Source: Mitragyna speciosa (lineage: Eukaryota; Streptophyta; Magnoliopsida; Gentianales; Rubiaceae). From it: DNA of 64,000 nucleotides. Every line of letters starts with the position of its first letter. The stretch's first letter is position 1. Shown in pieces: positions 1 through 11,571 of this stretch. The position numbers were made by a program, and so were the translations under genes. The stretch lies in NCBI GenBank assembly GCA_024721245.1, contig CM045565.1, positions 1,178,001 to 1,242,000 of the forward strand, written 5' to 3'. The notes beneath the pieces are model-generated. The model was not told the DNA's origin. It was given only the letters and a program-made list of their open reading frames with translations, and did not search any database.

Positions 1-1550
1 TGTTTGGTTTTGGTGATATTAGAATTGCAGCAGATTAAGCTACAATTTCAAGAAAAATCAAATTGCAATTGTAATAAGGAAAGCAAGTTAATCCCAATGG
101 TTATAATAATAATTATCTACCAATATCCAATAAACTAATAAACAGAAGCCATGATTAATTAGAAGATTGCAATTGTAAATGGTTAATTGTGAAGAAATTG
201 AAGTTGAGAGAAAATTTGCACTTCCTACAGGAAAAAGGTAAGCCTCCTTGAATTTTTCCAAACATTATTAGACTTCCAAACTTTATTTTTATTGTATTAA
301 ATACGTGTATAGGGCTAGGATTGAGCCTAAGTTAAGTTAGAAACATGGAAACTTCAAAGATTAAGTAAAATAGGTTCACTGGAGCAGTTTTGATTAAATT
401 TTCATAACTTTATCTAGAAAGATCGAAACGAGATGATTCTTGTTCATTCTGAAAATAAATTCATACGACCTTAAAATGGTATAAGGCATGGACTTTAGTT
501 CTATGTAGATTAATTCCAGAATTTGTGTGAATTGGATTTGGAAAATCAACCCTAGGCAAACAGGGTTAGTGATAAGACAATATTATGTATGATGTTGAAG
601 ATTTTCTTGTCGGAATTGGAATTACTTTCTTCACAATTTAGTTTCTAGACATATAAATTTTAAAGAAACCTGGGTTGTGTATCAAAAGTTATGCCAATTG
701 AAATAAGATATCTGGTTTTGGTTGAAAATAGGGTGTTGTAATGAATGGACTGCTTTGTAATTAGAATTTGATTAGGTTATGATTGGAATTGGAACTTACT
801 GTCTTCATGAAAAATGTTCTAAATGAAATCTGGTTTATAGAGCTACTAAGTTTGAGAAATCTTGGATGAGTGAAATAGAGTTAGGCCTACTTGAACTGCC
901 TCTGTTCAAGCAACCACATAGTTAACTAGAGCTTGGATGCCCGCGATTGACCTCGGGGTTACTCTCTGTTTAACCAGCTGTGACTTGAGTTGCAACGTGA
1001 TTGCTTGCGGCTAATTTCATGACAACTCTTTGATCTTGTGAGCCATGATTTGAGCTGCTAATCCAAGGTCGCAACTGAGGCCATGATAGCCTTTTAAGGG
1101 AAACCCTAATTTCTATTATTTCGTTCATTTGACTTGATTTGATAATTATTTAATTTACCTCCAATTGATAGGTGATTTGGGCAATCCAATGAGCAAGCAC
1201 TTGAAGAACTTATAAATCATAATATACCAGTAAGTGTTCTAAAATCATTTTTGTTAATAACTTCAATTTTTACAAAAATTAAGTGAACTACTATAAACTT
1301 CAAATATGTGACTTGTTATTACCTGACTTGCGACTGTACTCATTCATTGTGCTTGAATTGGCTATAAACTAGTTGTGTACTTTATCACACTAGAAAGTAC
1401 TTGATCGTGTAAAATATACTTATGCATATGAACTTGATTTGGGCCCAACCTTGTTCATATCCACTTTGATTGAATTGGAAGCAAGTGTGGTCACCAATTG
1501 TTGGTTACTTTGGTATCTTGGTATGCACCTGCTTGCGAAAAGCTCGTAAC
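1..1550. other. Non-coding, LTR-like sequence, unclassified
   Basis: No gene was recognised. The composition and phrases such as GGGCTAGGATTGAGCCTAAG, followed by a conserved-looking segment at 930-1090, resemble the leader or LTR of a Gypsy element, but no ends or target duplications were found. No counterpart was seen in front of unit B, where CACTA sequence lies instead. Confidence 0.35.
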
Positions 1551-1824
1551 TTAAGTAGGTGAACTATGAAGTACGTGGGTAACTCTCAAAATTACCAATG
1601 GGGGTGTTGTGGCCGCTATAATATATATAATTATTGGCATGCATGATTGCAAAACTATTGGATTTTTGCATGGCATAGTACTAGCTTGTTCTTGAATATT
1701 ACTCGACATGTACTCAAGCAGTGCATTATCCAATTCTCATGTATCTTCCCTTGCATACTTGTTGAATTTACCTGTTTACTTGAGCTATCTGGTCTTTTAA
1801 CTCATTTATGTGTTTCATTGATTT

Positions 1825-3470
1825 TGATTGTGAGTTTAGGTTACTATCAAAATTAGGTACAGTTTACATAAACAAGTAATAAAATTTATAATCTAATACT
1901 CATTCAGCAAGTGCATGGGTCAATTGTACTACCAAAGTTACTAACATGCTTTAATATCTAAACAATTATATTTTAGAGGTGGTAAAATGGTAGGAAAATC
2001 AAATTCAAGTAAACAAATTATGAAGAAAAACTAGTTAAACAAAGTTGACTAGGCTTAAGAATCAACAAATGTGAAAGTTTATTAGTTTATGGTCATTAAG
2101 AGTTTTACTCTTGTTTAGACTTAATTTTATTTATACTCTAGACTAGATCTCTCTATGAATGGAAGACAACTAATACATGGGCTTTCCTACTCTCATGGTA
2201 AAGTCTGCCATGCATTATTTCATTTAACTCGTGAATTGTTGTTTCAAACCTTAATCTACTTATGAGAATCACTACTCTTGTGAGATTCAACATAAGTTAC
2301 ATTCATTCTTTCCATTGTTAAGTGCTAATTTCTTTGTCAAATAACAACTATGATGACTTGAACCTGGTAGCTAATCAACAACCAATGTTAGGATCAAGTA
2401 AATGAAAAAAATAAGAATAAAGTTGGCCATAAACTAATTCAAATCATAGCTTCATTTTAAACCTAGTAGGAGTTCAACGTCATAAAGATAATATTAAGCA
2501 CATAAATGAATGTAAACAAACATGCATGAATGAAACTAAAGGAGTAAGGTTAGAGATGCTCATTTGTTGGATGAACTTGGGTCCAAAGCTTGTCCATTCA
2601 TTTCATCAAACATGTTGAATACAAAAAAAGTTCCTTCAAAGTTTTGCTACAAGAAAATGACTTTGCCTACTACAAAACTAAGAAATAAAATCTACTCTAA
2701 GCATTTACAACGAGTTCTCCTCCTACCACGCTATGGTTTCTACTATATTAAGCACTAAACCAAGCATGTGTTCCATGAACTACAAAGGTATCTATTAGGA
2801 AAAAACCTAACTCAAGTCCCTTTCCAAGTTGAAGATGTGATGATGAAATTTGATTTCAAATTTGGAAAAATTTTGTCCTGAGTTTTGCAATATTCTCCTA
2901 GGGCAATGCAAAATTAGCTGGATGTTGAATTTGGGTGCAAAAGAAGTGTGAACAAGCTACAAATTGCAAATAGCAGGAATCTGCAAGTTGTGTTCGATCC
3001 ATGGGTGCAATCCGCGAGTGGCTAACCTGCGGATCACTCTATTTTTTGCCCTTTTCAAAATTTAGTTATTCCTTTTATGCCCTTGAAACCTTTTTTCACT
3101 ATTTAAACCATAATTGTTTTGGTAGAATTGATGTAGAAAAAATATTTCAAAAATTGCCAGGCTTAGGTGATAAAATGTACAATCTGGAATCAACCTTGAA
3201 TTTGATAGTTCTTGTGTTCCAATTGATCCAAATTGTATTTAATCATCATTTTCTTGCAAAATCACATAAAATTGTGCATTAATTTGCTCAAATAAATATT
3301 TCTACATCAAAGCCCTAATTTTTTATCTAAAAACCTAGCAATCCTTGATTTGATGGAAAGTTATGAAATTAAGCCATTTTTACATAGAAAATGTAAAAAA
3401 AACACACCAAAAACATACTAGAAACCTATATAGAATACTATACTGAAATAGGTAAAATTTTCTCTTATCA
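1825..3470. mobile_element. Solo LTR, Gypsy-like family G1, copy 1
   Basis: A 1646-bp insertion begins TGATTGTGAG and ends TCTCTTATCA (TG...CA). It is flanked by the 5-bp target duplication GATTT (1820-1824 and 3471-3475). Unit B has the uninterrupted site near 50770 (CATTGATTTCAAATGAAT). The ends and the last 400 bp match the element at 47332-48990. There is no internal coding region, so it is a solo LTR. Read on the minus strand it begins TGATAAGAG, which may be its true orientation. Confidence 0.85.
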
Positions 3471-4522
3471 GATTTCAAATAAATAGTATAGTAATATTTG
3501 AAAACTGGTTTTATAAATGAACCTCACCAGGCTTCTAACTCATCCTTGTCCTATTTGTTTTCCTTACAGGTGACTAGGTACGAGGTATATAGGCGAGATT
3601 GCATTCTTCTCATTGCATAGGTTTATTATGGTTGTGTACATTGAAGCCTAGATGGCTCGTCCTCTTGTAATTATTTTGAGTTGTGTACCTATAACTTAAG
3701 TTTATCTATTTTGAATGTGCAATTAGTGAGTCAGAGTTAGGCAGGCACGCGATTAGGAAGTAGTGAGTGTCTCGATTGAGTGACCAAACTTTGAAAATAC
3801 ATTAGATGGCAAATTGAACTTTGCCTTTTTACTTAATTAGTCTTTTGCTATCGAGTATATGTTAATTTTAATAAAACACCAATGAGGTATTCATTTCGGT
3901 TTTGGTTAAATGGGTATTTAAATATAAATTCTATTCATTAGATGATATTTATTAGTAGAAATGTATGATATTTGTGACCATATATTCATAATCCTTATCC
4001 CAATTTTTAGTATATTTATTATTCTAATGTTTCAACTCAAACCTATAGTTTTAATAAATTAATGTACTGTGAGTTGTATTTTCATATTTAAAAAAATGCA
4101 ATAATTAAATGAACAATTTCCTAATTTTCCTGCCATATGTACCTATATAATGTAAAATAGAAATGGCAAGAGCTATCACGATTAGTTTATTAGATTATGC
4201 ATATTGTCAAAGAAAAATGTTGTAGTTAGGTACCATGGACTATAGATAGAAAGGGTATTATGGTTTGCACAATAGTAATTTTACTAAAGAGGCTATAAAT
4301 TTGCAATTATGAATTTAAATTTTTTCATAAACAAATGTATAACTATAATTTACTATTATAATGTGATGCACCCTCTTCTATACTTATATATGTTCTATTG
4401 TTTTTTGGACAAGCTGGCTCGATCAAAAGTAATCATATAAATTATGAAGAGATGACTTCCAATCAATAAGAAAACAATGTGTATAAATAATTTAGTCTGC
4501 TATAATAATAAAAAATTACTTC

Positions 4523-6323
4523 TGTAACACCCTAGAAATTCATACAAAACTATTTAATTCATGAATATGCATTAGTAGAAAAAAATATATATAGAGAAAT
4601 GAAAAGAAAAGGGAAAAATTGAAAATGCACTTAAAAAGAGAAATTCTTTTATTTGGAGTTTAGTATTAATCCTTGATTTATTAGTTGGAAGATTTCTTAA
4701 GTTAATTAGGTTAAGTAAATAAGATTATTTCATTATTAAGTGGGACACCTAAGTACCAAATTTGGATTAATTTCATTGGACCATTAGTTTATAATAGTGT
4801 TTGATTTTGACTAACTAACTCTACCATTTTCAAAACTCTTGACCAATTGAGCTTTAGTTCAAAAATTGACCCAAAAATTTCACTTATTCTCTTGCATTTT
4901 TCCCTCCCCATGGCCGGCCCTCTCTCACCTCTTTTCTTCTCTCTTTTGCTTTAAAAATTGTGCCATAAAGCTTGCAAATTACTAGGAGATAAGTGATTAA
5001 AATCTTCACTAATCAAATTTAACCAAGTTAGTAACTATTACATTAAAAGCATAAACCCTAGGATGACTCTTGTCTTGCTATGATTGGTTACACTTTTTCC
5101 CATTATTCTCTTTATTTCTTTTTTCTTTTCTTGACCTATTTCTCTCCCATTTTTCTACCTCCTTGGCCGGCCCCTCCCTTGTTCTTTTCTACTATCTCTT
5201 GTTTTCATTTTCTTGAAACTTTCTCTTTAATTTTGGACAATCTCCACCATAGAAAGTGAGCTCCTCTTCTTCCTAAGCAAAGATCTAAGCTTGATTAAGG
5301 ATCTGAAAATGAATCTCGATCTTTTTACGAAATATTTTCCTAAGCATTTTAGGTGAGTGTCTCTATGTGTGCATGATGCATAAATGCTTTGTTACACTTG
5401 TAAATGTTATGTAATGAAATGTGCTACTTGAGGAAAGATGTGTACTTTATCGCACCTATTCCACAATGTGTTACATGCTTTCGTGATCCAATGTGTTATT
5501 TGTGCTTGAGACTTCCGTGACTAACCTCACCGTTACTTCACGGTTAGTCAACCTGAACGTGCATGGGAGGTCAAAAGGTACTGGGTGTTTTAGGGCGTGT
5601 TGTTCTTTTCCTTGAGTTGTGAATCCTCAAAGAGGCCAACTCCAGATTGAACTTTCTGGCTTGCTTGTTGGCCCTCCAAGGTCGAGATTACTCCCTGGAT
5701 GTGGTAGCCAGTACGGAGGTTATAAGGTGAATGGTGGTTAGGGTAGTTGCTTGTTAATACTAATATGATCCTTGGTGAGAACCTGAGCTATTATCTCGGT
5801 CCCAACGTCGTGGTTACATGTTCAGTACTTGTTTCTCCTGCGGTTGAGCTTGCTTCCGTAGTTGAGCTTTGTATCCGCTATTGACTACTTGTTAATTAAA
5901 TTGTTTATACACTGTTTATTTGACTTGTTAATTATTTTATTTAATAAAATAGTGGATTTCTGGTATGGCTGCATAACTCGAGCACTCATTGGGCTATTGT
6001 AGCTCATCCCTTTCATTTGTTTTCTTTACCCAGGTTTTTCGCATTATTAAAGCTGGAAAAGTAGTTTTGGATATTATATGTTTTCATTATATATTTTGAT
6101 AGCCAAATTGTTTAGGCTATTATTGTAAGTACTATGTATAATTGGGATGTAAAACTCCTTAATGATACTTGTACCTTTAAGTTGAAGTATATGAATGTAT
6201 TTTATTTTGGGCTAAGTATGTTTGGATGATTTGAATGAGTGCGTGATTCGAGTCCTGGTGAGAGCCAGGCAGGCAGTCCGCTAAGCCCTTTGGTGCGCCT
6301 CTGGGTAAGGTGGGGCTGTCACA
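4523..6323. mobile_element. Solo LTR beginning TGTAACACCC
   Basis: This 1801-bp insertion begins TGTAACACCC and ends GGGGCTGTCACA. It has the 5-bp target duplication ACTTC at 4518-4522 and 6324-6328. Unit B has the empty site near 52995 (AAATTACTTCTCCTTT). The start and end resemble LTRs of chromovirus-type Gypsy elements. There is no coding capacity. Confidence 0.85.
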
Positions 6324-7237
6324 ACTTCTCCTATTATTTTTTTAAAGAAATTAAAAATTGCATTCCTCGTGATATGGCAATAAAACGTTACATGGACATA
6401 TCTTAGTTGGTTAATTAGTTTTGTATCAATTTAGTAGCAGTTTATTAACTTGTTATACATTAGTAACATTTTATTAACCTTGTTGCGCAATGACTTTTAC
6501 CGTATGACTTGTACAGTTGCAATAGCCAACATGAATTCCATGGCAAATACATGAAAGATTGGCTGGATAGGCAGTCACTTGTATTTATCAAAGACGTTCA
6601 TATCGAGTCGACTTGTAATAGATTTATAAATTTAAACATTTAATTTACAAAATCAATGTCTATTTTTGCTTAATTTATAAGTAATTGAATGGCTTTTCGG
6701 GTATATAAATTGTTGATTATCTTAAAAAGCTTCAACCAAAGTTTAAGATGTCCCCTTAGAACTCAAGGACACAGAGGTACAAGCCTATAGAACAGATCCT
6801 GTTCAAGTAATGTCGTAAAGTTTAAGATGTCATGGATTCTAATTATTACGATTAATTAAAAAAGCATTAAATCCATTTCATAATTTTGTTTATAGATGTA
6901 AATCAAGTTAGCCTGAAGTCTACGGAGTTAACAAAAGAATTAAATTTTTAAATCATACAAATCATAAATGGATTTACCAGCTTTGCATAGCAGGTATTCA
7001 GTTTTAGTATTTGTCCTCATCATAAATAAACCCTTTCGAATACTTCTATTGATTTTCAATACTACAGTATACACTTATGTTTGATGCTTGACGCCCAAAA
7101 TTACTCTTCAAATCCGTTTATTTTGTACGCAAGCCACAGGACAGGATAGCCACCAAAATAGCCTGTGTCCTGTTCCTGTAGTTGAAAATTGAAATTGAGG
7201 TGCGTGCGTGGAACATCATCTACATGCAATTCTAAAA

Positions 7238-7897
7238 GGGATAATTACAGAAACCTCCCCTGAGGTTTCTGACAATTTCACTTGGCACCCCTTAAGTTTC
7301 AAAAATTACACAAACCTCCCTTACATTTATTGTTTTAGTAACAAGACCTCCCCTATCAACATAAGTTTTAAATGAAAATCCAATTTTGCCCTTCTTAATC
7401 TAAAAACCAAAAAAAATAATATATATATTTTTTACCACTTGAACTACCACCACCAACTTCATGAACACCGCCATTAGCAACCACAAAACAATCTCACCAA
7501 CACCGGTACACCACTGCCAACTAATCAGGAAAATAAAAATAAAAAATTCATCTTGTTTTTACCACTTGAACAACAACCACTACCACCACCATATCACGCT
7601 AGCTCCATTTTTATCAGTTACCACCATCACAAGCAACCGTATTATAGAGGCAAAATTCATAAATATTCCCTAGCAAGACATCCAAATCTATTTACCCAAA
7701 ACCAATTATATATTAGTAACTTTGTAACTTCCAAACCCTAAATTCATAAATCAATTTGCAAATAATAATAAGAATAATAAGTCAAGGGTTATTATAGTCA
7801 TTTTAAGTGGCCAGGGGAGGTTAGTGTAATTTTTCAAACCTCAGGGGTGCCAAGTGAAATTGTCAGAAACCTCAGGGGAGGTTTCTGTAATTATCCC
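7238..7897. mobile_element. 660-bp MULE-type MITE
   Basis: The terminal inverted repeats start GGGATAATTACAGAAACC and extend, imperfectly, about 90 bp (CCTCCCCTGAGGTTTCTG...). The perfect 9-bp target duplication ATTCTAAAA is at 7229-7237 and 7898-7906. The unit B empty site is near 54910. Nine-bp duplications point to the Mutator superfamily. The short open frames inside (7461-7741) are chance frames through CCA-rich sequence. Confidence 0.92.
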
Positions 7898-9130
7898 ATT
7901 CTAAAATGCAGCATGTGACTCACTTTCATTTTGCTTTTGGTGTGGTATTGATGGACCCTACCTTTTTTAATAGAATGGACCCACTTTTTTTTGGTGGGAG
8001 AAAATGTGTGAACAGTAAGGGGATGAGTGATAATCCAAATGAGCATGCCAATGGGTCTGTCTGGACATCACCTGTTATTGAATAGTATTTTGTAATATCA
8101 TTTAAACGAAGCAGGGGCCACGCAATTGCCAGTTCTGGCAATTTCACGACTAGGATTGGAGTTGCTAAATGGAAGGACAAGATTTGTCCAATAAAATAGA
8201 AGTCTAAATAATTAAAACGACATCATTTGAGGAAAATTTAAAAAAAAAAATCAAACAAACGATGCTTCTCTACCGTTTGAAAGAATTTAACTTTTGCATT
8301 AAATATATGCAAAACAAATTGTAATCAAAATTTGAAATTGTCTCTCAAATTAATGCAATAATAGAACAAAAAATCATGTTGAGGTCTTCATTATTTCATT
8401 TTTCATTGCATTGTTTTTGGTTAGGGTTGAGGAGATATCTCAAAGGTAGCAGCAGCAGCCAAGTTGTAAGATTACTCTTCTGACAAGAAAATCATCGAGT
8501 TGTAAGCGAAGATGTATAGAAAATGATGATTAACCTACAATTTCGTGGGAGCTTAAGTATGATAGACTGACTCAATTTCAAGGGCAAGCTAAGGAATAGA
8601 GTTGAAGAAGAGATCTTCTTAGAGAATCAAGGTATTCTTAACCTACTAATCAAAGGTAAAGTGAACTTGGTTGTTAAAAGTGCAGAAAGTTTATGGCTTT
8701 TGTTTAGTTTTTGATATTCTTAGATGACCAGATAATGTTTCGGATGTTGGTGTAAGGGACAACCTTAACTGTGTCTACCAAAGTAGGGTACTACAGTAAT
8801 ATGGTCAATCCAATCGTCGAGAATAAATATTGCCTTATTTTGAATTGATACGAGATTAGGAAAGATGGAATGTAAGGGAAGAGGTAAACGCAGTTGACAA
8901 TGCATTTTCTGTACAAGATTGGAAAAAAAAAAGTTTGACCTACTATAAAGTTGTAGTGCTTTAATGTAATCGAGTAGCAATTAAGTGTAAATAGCGAAGA
9001 ATTATTTGCTGGAATTTGCTGCGAAGTGAAAGCTAACCGTGAACTCTTAATTCTGTCCACTTCGGGGTGCATGAAGCCAGTTGAGGCAAAAGGAACACAG
9101 TTGTGTAACTGTAAAATTCTAAGGATGCGA

Positions 9131-11025
9131 ATGGAATTTCATTCAGAGGAAGAACCTTATGGGTTTTACAATTCGTATGCTGCAGATTTAGGCTTTAGTG
9201 TGTGAAGCCAGTATGCCAATAGGAACAGCGATAAGGTACTAACATTGAGGAGGTTCATATGCACAAAGGAAGGTAAAAGGCGAGTCGATTCACGGGATGT
9301 GAAGACTGAAAACCCCCATACCAAAACTAAGACGGGATGCGAGGCAAGAATGGGTATTATATTGGATAGGAAAATGAAGAAGTATGTGGTTTTAGATTTT
9401 GTTGCCGAACACAATCATGAGCTACATCTCCCACAGTGTAGGCACTTGATGTTGTCACAAAGGAAGATGAATAAAGCACAAGAATTGGATGCCGAAATTG
9501 CGGAAGATGCTAGTTTAACAATCATAAATACGTTTGATTTGATGGTTAGACAAGCTGGGGGAGCAGACAATGTTGGATGTACACAGGATGATATAAAGAG
9601 GCACCAAAGGATTAGGAGAGAAAGGAGCCTAGTGTACGGTAAGGTAGGGACCTTGATGTAGTACTTTCGACAATAGGTTGCTAGGAACCCAAATTGTTTC
9701 TACACTGTACAATTGGACTGCAAGGAACAAATAACCAATATTTTTTGGGCCGATGCACAAATGAGAGTTGATTATGTATTTTTTGGGGATGTAGTCACAT
9801 TCGACACAACATATAAGAAAAACAAAGAGTACAGGTCGCTCGGAGTATTTGTTGGTTTTAATCATTACAGACAGGTAGTTGTATTTGGAGCGGCATTATT
9901 GTACGATGAGACAATTGACTCTTTCAAGTGGTTGTTTGAAAGCTTTGTAGAAGCAATGTCAGATAAGCATCCAAGAATGATATTTACAGATCAGAACACT
10001 GCAATTGCATCAGCTGTGGCAACAATAATGCCAGAGAGTTTCCACGATTTATGCACTTTTCACATTAGGTGAAACTTTGTGAAGCACCTTGGCAGTCAAT
10101 TCAAGTTGAAGTCGCTGCTATGCTGGAAGTTTATGGACTGCATACATTAGATAGAGAAACAAGATGAGTTTTTAAGGACATGGACATAAATAATAGATGA
10201 GCACAGCGGGAATAAGCACAAGTGGCTGACTAGCATGTCTGAGCTGAGATATAAGTGGGATAGGTATTATACCAAGGAATATTGGGCAGCAGGCATGCGA
10301 AGCACGTAATTAAGTGAAAGTTTTAATGGAGAGATAAAGGCTCATTTGAAATCGGACCACAATTTGCTTCAATTCTTTAATCATTTTTGCACTATGGTAG
10401 AAGAAGTGGCAAAAGGAGTTGGTTGCTGAATATGAAACTCGACAAAAGTTGCCGAGGCTTAGTTAAAAATGTCACCAATCGTAAATCAGGCTGCTTCCAT
10501 ATACACTCCTAACATATTTGTAGAATTTCAAAACGAGTTTGATGAGTGAAGTGCCTTGGTTGTTCAGTCGACGAAGTTGGGTGAAGATCTAGCCGAGTAC
10601 TTAGTTGGAAACTATCCGAGGGGTAGTGAGCACGTCGTATGTTATGATGCATCATTCCAGAGCATTAGGTGTTGCTGTAACAAATTTAATTCTGAAGGAA
10701 ATTTGTGCTCCTATTACTTAAAAGTTTTGATAAATTGGATATTAAAGTTATTCCAAATGCATACTTGTTGAAAAGATGGACTAGGGAAGCGAGAGATGGC
10801 ATGGTTATTGATGCGGCCAACTACAGTGTCATGGAGAAGTGGACATTGATGTTGGTCGTAGGTATCGCGTAATAGGTGCAACATCGCGTAATAGGTGCAA
10901 CGGTGCTAACGGTTGCTTCACGAGCAGCTGGCTCTCCAGAGGCCACACATTTGTTTGTTGATACTATAAATGAACTTAGTAATAAGATTGAAAAATTACT
11001 TTCGTTTGGCAATTTGTCGAATTGA
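9131..11025 (+). pseudogene. FAR1/FHY3-like MULE transposase pseudogene
   Basis: The parts occur in the family's order. The FAR1 DNA-binding region begins MEFHSEEEPYGFYNSYA at 9131 and includes the cysteine and histidine pattern CTKEG...GCEAR...EHNHEL. The MULE transposase core at 9713-10072 includes FWADAQMRVDYVFFGDVVTF and MIFTDQNTAIASA. It is followed by STxLSESFNGEIK at 10301-10345. A SWIM zinc-finger remnant at 10667-10730 (CCCNKFNSEGNLCSYYLKVL) has Tyr where the usual His stands. A tail follows (VIPNAYLLKRWTREARDG). In-frame stops lie at 9203, 9659, 9674, 10070, 10148, 10187 and 10307. Frameshifts occur near 10400 and 10725, and a 19-bp tandem duplication at about 10864-10901. The gene is not functional. 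A domesticated FAR1-related host gene is less likely because of the decay and the setting. Confidence 0.85.
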
Positions 11026-11571
11026 AATAGAATGTCAAACATATGTGACAACAACATCGCACAAGACAAGCAAGAAAATGTATCTAAAAATTATGGTGGC
11101 ATTGGACCTGTTGGCATAAAGAAGAGAAGAACGGATAAGCTGAAGAAGTATTATTGGAATTGGATTGACAAGTACAATAGGAGGAAGTATTGGCAATGTT
11201 GCTGCGGTCCAAGTAGAAAGGTATGGAATCAACTTGATCATCAACTGATTAGGTTATATAGTGTCATTGCAACGTTTAATTTTCTTTTTTTTCTTGATCA
11301 TTTACTTAGGACGAGTTTCATTCGGTTTGTTTTTTTCGTGTGGTATTAGTTTGTCAATGTTGTTGGCTCTACAAGGTAAGCGGGGATGGAGAGTAGTAGT
11401 AGTCGGTTATCATCTAATGAATCAATATCCGCCAACCCCTCATCTAGTAGTGGGTTTGGTAGCGGGCAAGGAATTGCACAGGTATTTGTATTTGCCTTGC
11501 GAATGACATTTGTTATGTTGCGGTTACAAAGTTTTTGTTCCAGTAGTTGGTTACAAGTGTGTACATGTAGT

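Larger units (their letters stand above)
1551..8107 (+). repeat. Duplication unit A, left block
   Basis: This block aligns in the same orientation with 50504-55146. Shared stretches include 1590-1824 with 50540-50770, 3476-4517 with 50776-53000 (inserts removed), and 6324-8107 with 52995-55146. The alignment is broken by the solo LTRs at 1825-3470 and 4523-6323 and the MITE at 7238-7897, all absent from the other unit. A further stretch of about 80 bp near 6750-6830 is extra in this unit and is bounded by two copies of AAAGTTTAAGATGTC. No host gene was recognised in the shared sequence. Confidence 0.85.
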
